A stretch of DNA of 64,000 bases from Winogradskyella costae (GTDB lineage: Bacteria > Bacteroidota > Bacteroidia > Flavobacteriales > Flavobacteriaceae): NCBI RefSeq assembly GCF_013403865.1, contig NZ_JABFDK010000011.1:1-64000 (forward strand), given 5' to 3'. How positions within the stretch are numbered: the stretch's first letter is position 1; each line of letters begins with the position of its first letter. The position numbers were made by a program, and so were the translations under genes. The notes beneath the pieces are model-generated. The model worked only from the letters and a program-made list of their open reading frames with translations. It did no database searches and was not told the origin of the DNA. This document shows, in pieces, positions 43,642 through 53,003 of this stretch.

Positions 43642-43669
43642 AAGCCTTTACAAGATGTTGTAAAGGCTT
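43642..43669. terminator. Bidirectional hairpin terminator
   Basis: AAGCCTTTACAA, loop GATG, TTGTAAAGGCTT between two convergent genes, with a short T-rich tail on the + strand side. Confidence 0.7.
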
Positions 43670-43696
43670 CTATTTTGTATATGCTATTAAAAAGTT

Positions 43697-45505
43697 CTAA
43701 GCGGTTTCTAATGTCGGTATGGACACATGTGCCAATTCGTCTTTATAAAACTGAAGTTGTTTCTCTATAGTATTAGAGGCTGAAAATAGAGAGCTCTTAA
43801 ATAGGTTTTCATAATATGCAATACCATCAAACAGATTAGTCTTAAATGCTATCCATTTTTTGATCTGTTTAACCGTTAGCTCTTCAGAAATTGTATCTAT
43901 CTCATTTTTTAAATAATCAACGTACATTTTCAATTCTTTGACAAACATATTTGGACGATCTGGATTTGAAAGTACAGAGGCATTTCCATAAATATGTTGC
44001 ATCATTTGAGATAGCGGTACTTCTTTATCAAAATAAGCTAAATTTGGCCCGGGACAAATAACAACTCCTTGCTCCTGTCCTTTAATATCAATATCGTTTT
44101 CTAAATACGAAGCGTTTGCTAAACCAACGCATAAGCACGCTTTTTCAGTTATTTTTGCTTTAGCATTCTCATAAACAGTTGAGGATATATCTGCTTTTTT
44201 AGCGTCTAGTTCTTGTAGCTTAACATCTTGATATTTTTTTGAAGCCGTACAAATTCCTTCTGGACCGAACGCTTTACTCAATGCCAAAAATTTCTTTGGA
44301 CAAGAACTGCCTGCTTTATTATTAGCTATACGCTTTTGCTTATGAAACTCATTGGTCGTGCCTTTAATAGTGTTAAAAGGAACACCTAAAGGAGAAATAC
44401 CACTTAAATACAAGTCTTTTTCTTTAGCGCTACGTAATAAATCTCTAGTTTGTTGATCGACAGAGGTGGCCTCTGGCACTAACAAAAATGGGGTTCCCCA
44501 ACCCACTGAATCTACCTGATAATTTTCAAGTAAAAAGTGATGCTCCTCTGCGGTACCCACACCACCTTGAACCGTAATTTTTAATTCTAAAGGTTGCTCT
44601 GGAGTTTCGCGTTTCTTTTGCTTTAAACCTTTTACAAAAACATCGTGCGTATCTTGTATTAATTCCATTTTCTTAGTTTTAAATTCTTCTAAGATTGGAC
44701 CTAATAAAAAGCCTTCGGTTGCAAAAGCATGACCACCACAGTTTAAACCAGATTCTATTCTATATTCTGAAACCCATAGTCCCTTTTTAGCCAAAAACTT
44801 TCCTTGAATTGTTGCTGACCGGTAGTCGCTCACTTTTAATATAATTTTCTTTTTTAACTGCCCATTTACATCTGGAAAGAAATCACTAAAATTCTCAAAG
44901 TAGCTGTATAATCTTGGATTCATTCCTGCAGAAAGGACAACAGAAGAACTTAAATTACTATTCGCAAATCCACGTAACGACGCATGTGCATCATTGTAAG
45001 CTGTTGGTAATTGTTCTCCTTTTACAAAATTATCTTTATCTACTTTGGTCATGATGTTCACATCAATATCCCCAGCTTTTAAATGAGTTTCGAGATAACT
45101 TTTTACCTTTTCTTTAAATGTTACACCTTCTTGTAGTAAATTAAAAAGTCCATCTTTAAAATCCGACGTATTAGGTAAGGTGGTAATAAAATGTTCTAAT
45201 GCGACTTTGCTTTCAGATAATTCTGTCTTAAAATTCGAGAATTTATCTTTAACTATAGTATCTGCTAAATTGAGGTACGCCGTAATCCGTTCGGCACGAT
45301 AATCTTGGGCCTTCTTTGTGATTTCTTGGTATGGTAAATTAAATTTCTTACTGTAAAATGCATTCATTTTTTCTATGAGATCGTCGTCTATAATAGATAC
45401 CACGGACGAAATACCATATTGAGCCACACGAATTGGACTATCAATAGTATATGCTAACCCCATTACTGGAATATGAAAACTGTGTAGTGATTTTGTTAAA
45501 GTCAT
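43697..45505 (-). CDS. Nitronate-monooxygenase/PfaD-like flavoenzyme-type protein with Cys clusters
   Basis: A 602-residue cytoplasmic protein that I place only distantly. From about residue 225 the pattern matches FMN-dependent TIM-barrel enzymes of the nitronate monooxygenase/PfaD type: GLNCGGHAFATEG, then QGGVGTAEEH, then GWGTPFLLVPEAT. The N-terminus starts like these enzymes (IPVMGLAYTIDSPIRVAQYG) but an extra helical segment (about 50-200) is inserted. A C-terminal region adds SSCPKKF, ICTASKKY and KACLCVGL, four or five Cys residues that could bind metal or a cluster. Substrate unknown. Confidence 0.6.
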   Translation of the reverse strand: MTLTKSLHSFHIPVMGLAYTIDSPIRVAQYGISSVVSIIDDDLIEKMNAFYSKKFNLPYQEITKKAQDYRAERITAYLNLADTIVKDKFSNFKTELSESKVALEHFITTLPNTSDFKDGLFNLLQEGVTFKEKVKSYLETHLKAGDIDVNIMTKVDKDNFVKGEQLPTAYNDAHASLRGFANSNLSSSVVLSAGMNPRLYSYFENFSDFFPDVNGQLKKKIILKVSDYRSATIQGKFLAKKGLWVSEYRIESGLNCGGHAFATEGFLLGPILEEFKTKKMELIQDTHDVFVKGLKQKKRETPEQPLELKITVQGGVGTAEEHHFLLENYQVDSVGWGTPFLLVPEATSVDQQTRDLLRSAKEKDLYLSGISPLGVPFNTIKGTTNEFHKQKRIANNKAGSSCPKKFLALSKAFGPEGICTASKKYQDVKLQELDAKKADISSTVYENAKAKITEKACLCVGLANASYLENDIDIKGQEQGVVICPGPNLAYFDKEVPLSQMMQHIYGNASVLSNPDRPNMFVKELKMYVDYLKNEIDTISEELTVKQIKKWIAFKTNLFDGIAYYENLFKSSLFSASNTIEKQLQFYKDELAHVSIPTLETA

Positions 45506-45627
45506 CTTATAATTTTTTAAAAAATTAAATAAGCTACAAAGATGATTTTAGTTTTTATGTCAAAACATGACTTATGTCACGCCTTTTTATCCATTATTAA
45601 TGTAGTTAATAAATCAGAACACATATT

Positions 45628-46287
45628 TTAATTCAACTTTCCTGCTTTATAAAGTACAAACAGAATAAGTATCGGTATAGCCAATAAACCAACATAACCG
45701 AGATTCGTGGTAAATAAGCTTGGCATCAGTATTAAGGTCACCGCATAACCACCAATTGCTCCTCCAAAGTGTGCATCATGGCCTATATTACCTATTTTCT
45801 TTTTCATGCCATATATAGAATATAGTAAATAACCAATTCCAAATACATACCCAGGAATCGGAATTGGTATAAAATACATATACAAGTTCATATCAGGTCG
45901 AAGAAGTATGGCTGCATATAACACACCTGTTACCGCACCACTCGCCCCAATGGCACTATACCAATACTCATCTTTATGAAAATACAATGAGAGTAAATTC
46001 CCAAAAATTAAACTAGCGAAATAAATAACAATAAATTTAAAAGAGCCAAGTATCATAACCACGGCATCTGCGAAAAAATAAAGTGTAAACATATTAAACA
46101 GCAGATGCGTAATATCTGCATGTAAAAACCCAGAACTCAACATTCTTATCTGTTCTCCTCGTTTTATACTCCCAACATTAAACTTATATTTCTCAAAAAA
46201 AATGCGATCATCAAATCCCTTAAAAGACATTATAACGTTAGCCGCAATAATCACAATGGTCACTATACTTATACCCAAATTGTCCAT
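45628..46287 (-). CDS. Rhomboid family intramembrane serine protease
   Basis: A 219-residue protein with six TM helices. The rhomboid signatures are HADITHLLFNMFTLYF (HxxxN), the catalytic Ser in GASGAV and the catalytic His in HDAHFGGAIGG. It should cleave membrane proteins within the inner membrane. The substrate cannot be inferred. It shares a compact divergent promoter region with the acyltransferase gene at 46349. Confidence 0.92.
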   Translation of the reverse strand: MDNLGISIVTIVIIAANVIMSFKGFDDRIFFEKYKFNVGSIKRGEQIRMLSSGFLHADITHLLFNMFTLYFFADAVVMILGSFKFIVIYFASLIFGNLLSLYFHKDEYWYSAIGASGAVTGVLYAAILLRPDMNLYMYFIPIPIPGYVFGIGYLLYSIYGMKKKIGNIGHDAHFGGAIGGYAVTLILMPSLFTTNLGYVGLLAIPILILFVLYKAGKLN

Positions 46288-46306
46288 AAACTCTAATCCT
46301 ATAAAT

Positions 46307-46325
46307 CAAATATAATATATATTTG
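46307..46325. promoter_or_regulatory. Back-to-back divergent promoters
   Basis: CAAATATA at 46307-46314 is TATATTTG for the rhomboid gene, and TATATTTG at 46318-46325 serves the acyltransferase. The two -7 elements are only 3 bp apart, so the genes probably compete for polymerase. Confidence 0.55.
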
Positions 46326-46348
46326 TACTTCAACGCTAATATATATTA

Positions 46349-47239
46349 ATGCAACTTATTGCTTATATTTTAATCTATCCAATTCTTTGGCTAATTTCAA
46401 TTTTACCTTTTAGATTGCTATACGGATTCTCTGATGTGATCTACATTTTTATGTATCGCATATTCGGCTATAGAAAATCTACGGTAAAAGAAAACTTAAG
46501 ATTGGTTTTTCCTGATAAGTCTGAAAAAGAGATTTCTGAAATTACATCAAAATTCTATCATCACTTCTGTGATATGATGGTTGAAGCTATAAAATCTCTA
46601 ACCATTTCTGAGGCTCAAATGAACAAACGCTTTAAGTTTACTAACGTAGACCTCATCACTGATTTAGAGAAAAAACAACGAAGCATTATTTTAATGTGTG
46701 CACATTATGGAAGTTGGGAATGGATATTCGTTTTACAAAAGCATTTAAATCACAAAGGCTATGCTGTTTATAAACGATTGGCTAACAAATATTTTGACAA
46801 ACTCGTTAAACGAATTAGAGCAAAATATGATTCACATTTAATTACCACTAAAGAAACCTATGGTGTTCTGCTTGATAGCAAAAAAAGAAATGAACTCACC
46901 ATTAACGGGTTTGTTTCTGATCAATCACCAAAAGCACAAAAAGCATTTCATTGGAGTGAATTTATGGGTATAAAAGTACCCATGTATACAGGTGCTGAAA
47001 TGCTCGCTAAAAAATTAGATATGGCAGTGGTCTTTTTTAGTGTAAAGCGTATGAAGCGTGGCTACTATGAAACCACTTTTACAACCATCACCGAAAATCC
47101 AAAAGGGTATAAAGATTATGAAATCACAGACTTATTTTTTAAAATGGTTGAAAAACAAATCTTAGAAGCTCCACAATATTACCTTTGGACACACAAACGT
47201 TGGAAACATAGAGATAAAGTGCCTACCGCATTTCAATAA
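46349..47239 (+). CDS. LpxL/HtrB-type lysophospholipid acyltransferase
   Basis: A 296-residue inner-membrane protein. An N-terminal anchor (IAYILIYPILWLISILPF) precedes the acyltransferase domain. The catalytic HxxxxE motif is HYGSWE at about residue 118. Later blocks (SDQSPKAQKAFHWSEFMG, VPMYTGAEMLAKKL) match the lipid A late acyltransferase family, which adds secondary acyl chains to lipid A; in Bacteroidota some members act on aminolipids instead. Single gene. Confidence 0.88.
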   Translation: MQLIAYILIYPILWLISILPFRLLYGFSDVIYIFMYRIFGYRKSTVKENLRLVFPDKSEKEISEITSKFYHHFCDMMVEAIKSLTISEAQMNKRFKFTNVDLITDLEKKQRSIILMCAHYGSWEWIFVLQKHLNHKGYAVYKRLANKYFDKLVKRIRAKYDSHLITTKETYGVLLDSKKRNELTINGFVSDQSPKAQKAFHWSEFMGIKVPMYTGAEMLAKKLDMAVVFFSVKRMKRGYYETTFTTITENPKGYKDYEITDLFFKMVEKQILEAPQYYLWTHKRWKHRDKVPTAFQ

Positions 47240-47286
47240 AAAATACGACAGTGAGTGTAATAATTGAGTTTTAGATGAAAACGTAA

Positions 47287-48792
47287 TTAATTCATATCAA
47301 ACCAAGCGTCTATATTTATTGCATTACAAGGGGTGTCAACTAAAGTTTTATGTACAAACTCATTGTTACACCTCGAGTATTCATAGTCTTTAGCCCATGC
47401 TTCATGGTGTTTTGCTAAATCGATAATACTATCGCAAACATATGTAATCTCCTCATTCGTCGTTGTTGGATGAATAGACATACGAATCCAACCTGGCTTA
47501 CGAACTAAATCTCCAATTGAAATTTCATTCGTTAGTTCGTTAGACATTTGCTGGTCTACATGCAATAAGAAATGACCGTAAGTACCGGCGCAACTACACC
47601 CTCCCCTTGTTTGTATCCCAAACTTATCATTCAATATTTTAACCGCTAAATTAAAATGTAGATTGTCAATATAAAATGAAATAACTCCTAAACGCTCTTT
47701 ATGCTGGCCAGCAAGAATATTAATATTTGAAACATTACCGAGCTTATCAAAGATAATATCAACCAACTCATGCTCGCGCTGCAACATTTTATCCACTCCC
47801 ATTTGCTCTTTTAAACGAATAGAAAGTGCTGTTTTTATAACTTGAAGAAACCCCGGAGTCCCGCCATCTTCTCTGTCTTCAATATTATCTATGTATTTGT
47901 GCTCTCCCCAAGGGTTGGTCCAACTAACGGTTCCTCCTCCTGGGCAATCGGGCACCATGTTTTTATATAATTTCTTATTAAAAACCAATATACCAGAAGT
48001 TCCTGGTCCACCTAAAAACTTATGAGGCGAAAAGAAAATAGCATCGAGTTGCGCATCATCATCCATAGGATGCATATCCATCCCCACGTAAGGAGCCGAA
48101 CATGCAAAATCCACAAAGCAAACTCCTCCATGCTGGTGCATTAGTTTGGCTACATCATGATGCGGAATTTGAATTCCTGTTACATTAGAACCTCCAACGA
48201 CTGAAGCAATTTTAATGGTACACTCTTTATATTGATGTAAAAGGGTTTCTAAATTCTTAAGGCAAAATAACCCCTCTTCATTTGGTGGTACAACCTCAAC
48301 CTTTGCTATGGTTTCTAACCACGTTGTTTGATTAGAATGGTGTTCCATATGTGAAATAAAAACCACTGGCCTCATTTCATCTGGAATCTTTGTATAATCT
48401 TTTATATTTTCAGGAATCTTTAATCCTAATATACGTTGAAACTTATTAATAACTCCGGTCATACCATTACCAGAACAGATTAAAATATCATCGTCGTTTG
48501 CATTAACGTGATCTTTAATAATGTGCCTCGCTTTATGATACGCTTTCGTCATAGCTGTACCAGAAACTGTAGTTTCCGTATGGGTATTTGCTACAAAAGG
48601 ACCAAAATCATTCATCAGTTTTTCTTCAATCGGCCTATATAAACGACCAGAAGCCGTCCAATCGGTATAGATGATTTTTTGTTCTCCATAAGGGGATTCA
48701 AACCGTTGGTTTTGACCAATAATATGCTGTCTAAACTGATTAAAATAAGTTTCTAATTCAGTCATTTCCGTCGTATTCGTTTCTAAAATCAT
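47287..48792 (-). CDS. Class V aminotransferase (cysteine desulfurase-like fold)
   Basis: A 501-residue PLP enzyme. The PLP Lys is in FFSPHKFLGGPGTSG. Upstream are CSGNGMTGVINKF and SHMEHHSNQTTW, with HHSN typical of SufS/CsdA-like enzymes, and a Cys-bearing GGCSCAGTYG near residue 400, at the place of the desulfurase active-site loop. It is longer than SufS (about 400), with a C-terminal extension. I cannot separate a desulfurase from a related lyase. It is convergent with the acyltransferase and lies 99 bp from glmM. Confidence 0.8.
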   Translation of the reverse strand: MILETNTTEMTELETYFNQFRQHIIGQNQRFESPYGEQKIIYTDWTASGRLYRPIEEKLMNDFGPFVANTHTETTVSGTAMTKAYHKARHIIKDHVNANDDDILICSGNGMTGVINKFQRILGLKIPENIKDYTKIPDEMRPVVFISHMEHHSNQTTWLETIAKVEVVPPNEEGLFCLKNLETLLHQYKECTIKIASVVGGSNVTGIQIPHHDVAKLMHQHGGVCFVDFACSAPYVGMDMHPMDDDAQLDAIFFSPHKFLGGPGTSGILVFNKKLYKNMVPDCPGGGTVSWTNPWGEHKYIDNIEDREDGGTPGFLQVIKTALSIRLKEQMGVDKMLQREHELVDIIFDKLGNVSNINILAGQHKERLGVISFYIDNLHFNLAVKILNDKFGIQTRGGCSCAGTYGHFLLHVDQQMSNELTNEISIGDLVRKPGWIRMSIHPTTTNEEITYVCDSIIDLAKHHEAWAKDYEYSRCNNEFVHKTLVDTPCNAINIDAWFDMN

Positions 48793-48891
48793 CCTCTACA
48801 TTTTACTATTTAAGTCTCGTAAATAAAACTAGTAACTTAATCTTCTTTTTAATTCCTTCAAAATCAAAATTCTTTACAGAATCTTAATTTA

Positions 48892-50280
48892 CTATATGTT
48901 AGCAATAGCTTTAATTTCAGCAATAAAACGATCTGCTAAAGTATCTGCTGCGTTTTGCGATGGTGCCTCGGTATAGATTCTAATAATTGGCTCCGTATTA
49001 CTCTTACGTAAATGCACCCAACTATCTGCAAAATCAATTTTCACACCATCTATGGTGGTTAATTTCTCTTGACTATAATTAGATTCCATAGTGCTTAAAA
49101 TACCATCAACATCCAATCCTGGAGTTAATTGAATTTTTTTCTTACTCATAAAGTAATTTGGATAAGACGCTCTCAGCTCACTGACTTTCATTTTTTTCTC
49201 AGCCAATAAACTTAAAAATAAAGCCACACCAACTAAGGCGTCACGTCCGTAATGAGAATCCGGATAAATAATTCCTCCATTACCCTCACCTCCAATAACC
49301 ACATTATTCTTTTTCATTAAAGTTACAACGTTGACTTCACCTACAGCACTAGCTTCATAAGTTCCTCCATGCTTTTCAGTTACATCGCGTAAGGCACGTG
49401 TAGAACTCATATTACTTACTGTATTACCTGGCGTCTTACTCAATACGTAATCTGCACAAGCTACCAATGTATATTCTTCGCCAAACATTTCTCCCGTTTC
49501 ATCCATAAAAGCTAAACGATCTACATCCGGATCTACAACGATTCCGAAATCAGCATGCTCTTTTACAACTGCTTGTGCCAAATCACCTAAGTGTTCTTTT
49601 AAGGGCTCTGGATTATGAGGAAAATGACCTGTTGGATCACAATATAGTTTTACAGGCTCAACACCTAAACGTTCTAATAATAATGGAATAGCGATACCAC
49701 CTGTAGAATTTACACCATCAACAACCACTTTAAAATTCGCGTCTTTTATCGCTTGTACATTGACTAATTCTAAGTCTAAAACTTCATCGATATGAATATC
49801 GATATACGCATCGTTAATGGTTATTTTTCCTAAATCATCAACCTCCGCAAAATTCATCGTATTTGATTCTGCAATCTCTAATATTTTCTGTCCTTCTGCC
49901 CCATTCAAAAATTCCCCTTTAGCGTTTAAAAGTTTAAGAGCATTCCATTCTTTAGGGTTATGACTTGCAGTTAAAATGATACCACCATCCGCATGTTCTA
50001 AAGGAACTGCAATCTCTACAGTTGGCGTTGTGGATAAACCTAAATCAATAACGTGAATTCCAAGTCCGACTAAAGTATTCATCACTAAATTCTGAATCAT
50101 TTCACCAGAAATACGAGCATCACGTCCAACCACAACTATATAATTGTCTTTTTGACGTTGTTGTTTTAACCAAGTCCCATAAGCTGCTGCAAATTTTACG
50201 GCATCAATTGGCGTTAAGTTATCATCTATTGGACCTCCAATAGTTCCTCTAATTCCTGATATTGATTTTATTAAAGTCAT
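48892..50280 (-). CDS. glmM: Phosphoglucosamine mutase (GlmM-type)
   Basis: A 462-residue phosphohexomutase counted from the ATG at 50280. The active-site Ser is in TASHNPKEWNA, the metal loop is DPDVDRLAF, the sugar loop is GEGNGGIIYP and the phosphate site is RKSNTEPIIRIY. The GEGNGG loop and the start (IKSISGIRGTIGG) fit GlmM-type enzymes that convert glucosamine-6-P to glucosamine-1-P for peptidoglycan and LPS, but phosphomannomutase activity cannot be excluded. A TAnnTTTG element precedes it. Confidence 0.85.
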   Translation of the reverse strand: MTLIKSISGIRGTIGGPIDDNLTPIDAVKFAAAYGTWLKQQRQKDNYIVVVGRDARISGEMIQNLVMNTLVGLGIHVIDLGLSTTPTVEIAVPLEHADGGIILTASHNPKEWNALKLLNAKGEFLNGAEGQKILEIAESNTMNFAEVDDLGKITINDAYIDIHIDEVLDLELVNVQAIKDANFKVVVDGVNSTGGIAIPLLLERLGVEPVKLYCDPTGHFPHNPEPLKEHLGDLAQAVVKEHADFGIVVDPDVDRLAFMDETGEMFGEEYTLVACADYVLSKTPGNTVSNMSSTRALRDVTEKHGGTYEASAVGEVNVVTLMKKNNVVIGGEGNGGIIYPDSHYGRDALVGVALFLSLLAEKKMKVSELRASYPNYFMSKKKIQLTPGLDVDGILSTMESNYSQEKLTTIDGVKIDFADSWVHLRKSNTEPIIRIYTEAPSQNAADTLADRFIAEIKAIANI

Positions 50281-50298
50281 GTATATTTCTATTTTCAA

Positions 50299-50306
50299 CA
50301 AATATA
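50299..50306 (-). promoter_or_regulatory. Promoter -7 element of glmM
   Basis: CAAATATA reads TATATTTG on the coding strand, about 18 bp from the ATG at 50280. Confidence 0.5.
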
Positions 50307-50360
50307 AATAGATATACCGTTTTTAACTATTTTGTGATTATGAATTTGTAATTTCGAAAC

Positions 50361-50966
50361 ATGAATTTTCTCGCTCATATTTATCTTTCAGGAGATAACG
50401 AACTCATTACTATCGGAAACTTTGTCGGAGATGGTGTAAGAGGTAATAAGTACAAATTATACCCTACCGAAATTCAAGCCGGTATTCAACTACATCGCCA
50501 AATTGACACCTTTACAGATGCACATCCACTATTTAGGCAATGCACCAAACGTTTACACAAAGGGTATAGTCACTACAGTGGTGTCATCGTAGATATATTT
50601 TTCGATCACTTTTTAGCTAAAAATTGGACGAGCTATTCAGACATTCCTTTAGACGTATATATTGCTGACTTCTATAAAAGCCTATCAAATCATATTGCTA
50701 TTTTACCTCCGCGATTTCAAGATTTAACACCGATTATGATTGAAGGTAACTGGCTACTCAGTTATGCTACTATTGAAGGTATTCAGGTTGTTTTAAATGG
50801 AATGAATCACAGAACCAAAGGACTATCTAAAATGAATGAAGCAACTAAAGAACTCAAAGAACATTATGATGCTTTTGAGGCCGATTTTACGTTGTTTTTT
50901 GAAGACCTTAAAGCATTCAGTGTTTTAAAACGAATTGAGATTGAAAAGCAGTTTAAACTAAAATAA
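50361..50966 (+). CDS. ACP phosphodiesterase-like protein (AcpH family)
   Basis: A 201-residue protein that starts with the family hallmark NFLAHIYLSG and has GNFVGDGVRG, LHRQIDTFTDAHP and DIFFDHFLAKNW, with the conserved His/Asp residues. AcpH removes the phosphopantetheine arm from acyl carrier protein, but many Bacteroidota homologues are uncharacterised. Monocistronic and divergent from glmM. Confidence 0.85.
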   Translation: MNFLAHIYLSGDNELITIGNFVGDGVRGNKYKLYPTEIQAGIQLHRQIDTFTDAHPLFRQCTKRLHKGYSHYSGVIVDIFFDHFLAKNWTSYSDIPLDVYIADFYKSLSNHIAILPPRFQDLTPIMIEGNWLLSYATIEGIQVVLNGMNHRTKGLSKMNEATKELKEHYDAFEADFTLFFEDLKAFSVLKRIEIEKQFKLK

Positions 50967-51045
50967 CGTCTAATTTAGCAATCTTAAAACCGAATATATA
51001 AAGCTTTTTAAGTTTTATTAAATTTTATAGGACAAGTTACGTATT

Positions 51046-51777
51046 ATGGCAAAATCATCTAAACTAAAAAAAGCATTTAAAATTATAGGTGGAGTTATTG
51101 TATTCTTCACTCTGCCAACTTTTCTTCTCTTTGGGTTTATTTATTTAAAATATAATGAAGAATTACCAACAGGTCAACAAGGTGCTAAAGCAGAACAATT
51201 AGCAGTAAAAATGCTTGAATCATTAGATGAATCTGCATATGTAAATACGGATTATATAGAATGGACTTTTAAAGGCAGCCATACCTATAAATGGTATAAA
51301 ACTGATAATACCTGTGAAGTCTATTGGAAAGATTTTACAGTAATTTTAGATTTAGAGACCCCTAATAATTCAAAAGTTTTCGTCTTAAAACAAGAGTATA
51401 ATGGCATAGAAAAACAAGACTATATTCTTAAAGCGGAAAACTACTTTAATAACGACTCATTTTGGTTGGTTGCTCCATATAAAGTTTTGGACGAAGGCAC
51501 TGAGCGTCGTGTTGTGATCACAGAAGACAACAAAGAAGCCCTGTTGGTAACTTATAAGTCTGGCGGTACAACACCAGGCGATTCTTATTTGTGGCATTTT
51601 GATGATGAAGGAAAACCGAAAAGCTTTCAAATGTGGGTTGATATTTTACCTATTAAAGGTTTAGAAGCTACTTGGGAAAATTGGACAATTACGGAAAGTG
51701 GAGCCCAACTACCAACCTTTCATCAGTTTATGATTTTGGGTATTGAAATTACAGATGTTAAGGGCTTAAAGATGTAA
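51046..51777 (+). CDS. Hypothetical membrane-anchored protein
   Basis: A 243-residue protein that I do not recognise. One TM helix at about 12-34 (IGGVIVFFTLPTFLLFGFIY) anchors a likely extracytoplasmic domain rich in Trp and beta-strand patterns (WTFKGSHTYKWYK, later SYLWHFDDEGKPKSFQMW). The pattern suggests a lipid- or ligand-binding beta fold but no named motif. It stands alone, 80 bp after the AcpH gene in the same direction. Confidence 0.8.
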   Translation: MAKSSKLKKAFKIIGGVIVFFTLPTFLLFGFIYLKYNEELPTGQQGAKAEQLAVKMLESLDESAYVNTDYIEWTFKGSHTYKWYKTDNTCEVYWKDFTVILDLETPNNSKVFVLKQEYNGIEKQDYILKAENYFNNDSFWLVAPYKVLDEGTERRVVITEDNKEALLVTYKSGGTTPGDSYLWHFDDEGKPKSFQMWVDILPIKGLEATWENWTITESGAQLPTFHQFMILGIEITDVKGLKM

Positions 51778-51880
51778 TACTATTGCCTTACCAATTGAAA
51801 TTATTTCATGTGTTGTAATAAGATTTCAATTAAGTTTTTAAATAAACTATCTCTTTTAACTTTTCACTCCTAGCTAAAAA

Positions 51881-52405
51881 CTATTTAGACCGCTGCCCAA
51901 CAAACTGTTGACTCTTTAACTTAAATAGCACATTAAAACTTGTTAAGCTTCCATAGCTTCTTGTTATATACTGCTGAAGATCTATTTTTTCTTGTGCTTC
52001 CAAATTACTAGAATTAATTTTTTGCTCCATAACACGCAAGCGATCTCGCACCATAGTAATTTTATGAAAGAACGTATCTATTGGTACTTCACTAGACTTT
52101 AAATTAGAATCCCCAGGTGTCATAATCAATTTTCCGCCTTTCCATTTGTCTGCAATTGTAATAACTTCAGATACATCTGACCATTTTTTTAATATGGATT
52201 TTAAACTGCGTTCTACATCGTAAAAACTTACAGTGTCCACGTCGTCTTCTGCGGCTTCGATAATTTCGAACTCAGAATTTAAATCTATAGTTTCTAAACC
52301 ATCTTCTATAAAGGTAACCCAATAATGTTTTGAAGTGACGTTAGTCACCACACCTTTTCCAAACTCTGAATGCTTAATTCTTGATCCAATTCCTAATAAT
52401 TTCAT
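51881..52405 (-). CDS. Hypothetical protein with Tudor/KOW-like N-terminus
   Basis: A 174-residue soluble protein. The first 45 residues (GIGSRIKHSEFGKGVVTNV) resemble the small beta-barrel with a GxxVxHxxFGxGxV pattern found at the C-terminus of UvrD-type helicases and in CarD-like proteins. The remainder is helical with no motif. This suggests binding to RNA polymerase or nucleic acid, but that is weak inference. Confidence 0.7.
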   Translation of the reverse strand: MKLLGIGSRIKHSEFGKGVVTNVTSKHYWVTFIEDGLETIDLNSEFEIIEAAEDDVDTVSFYDVERSLKSILKKWSDVSEVITIADKWKGGKLIMTPGDSNLKSSEVPIDTFFHKITMVRDRLRVMEQKINSSNLEAQEKIDLQQYITRSYGSLTSFNVLFKLKSQQFVGQRSK

Positions 52406-52569
52406 AGTGTTTATTATGCTCTATATGAGCTATTAAAAAACTAAATTAATAAAAAAAAACAGCTTGAAATTAAAATGAATTTACAAATGTTAAGAATTAT
52501 TAAAAGTTATATATCCTACGGAAAAATCTTGTTATTTTTACCATAAACTCAATTTAAACCCAATTAATT

Positions 52570-52923
52570 ATGAAAAAAATAATTTTTACACTTTTATGCT
52601 TCGGATTTTTTTTAACAGCTTCTGCTAATAATGAGCCTAAAGTTGGCGATTTGCTAACGGTAAAAGCGAAGACTGCTCAAGGCTTTAATCATATTGATTT
52701 TCCGAAGGCAAATATTTTAAAAAAACGTGGCGTAGTTACTAATTATAAGTCAGTAGATAATCAGACCGTTATTATAGATAAAGTATCGACTAAAAATAAC
52801 GGAACCACCACAGTTATTCTAAAAAAAGAAGACGGTTCTAAATTCTTTGGTTATTTAACTAAAGTTAAAGCGAATTATAAAGATGCGTTAGACTCTGGAG
52901 AACTCGTGATGATAAAAAATTAA
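52570..52923 (+). CDS. Small secreted protein of unknown function
   Basis: A 117-residue protein with a clean signal peptide (IIFTLLCFGFFLTASA). The mature part is basic and beta-rich (KVGDLLTVKAKTAQGFNHID, VILKKEDGSKFFGYL). No family recognised. It ends at a strong bidirectional terminator. Confidence 0.75.
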   Translation: MKKIIFTLLCFGFFLTASANNEPKVGDLLTVKAKTAQGFNHIDFPKANILKKRGVVTNYKSVDNQTVIIDKVSTKNNGTTTVILKKEDGSKFFGYLTKVKANYKDALDSGELVMIKN

Positions 52924-52950
52924 TTTCATCTTAAATTTTAAACAAAAAAA

Positions 52951-52981
52951 AACTTAGTCTCTAATTAGACTAAGTTTTTTT
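52951..52981. terminator. Bidirectional rho-independent terminator
   Basis: AACTTAGTCT (52951-52960), six-base loop, AGACTAAGTT (52967-52976), with an A-run on the left and a T-run on the right, between two convergent genes. Confidence 0.88.
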
Positions 52982-53003
52982 TATAGATGAAATTCTAAAA
53001 GTA

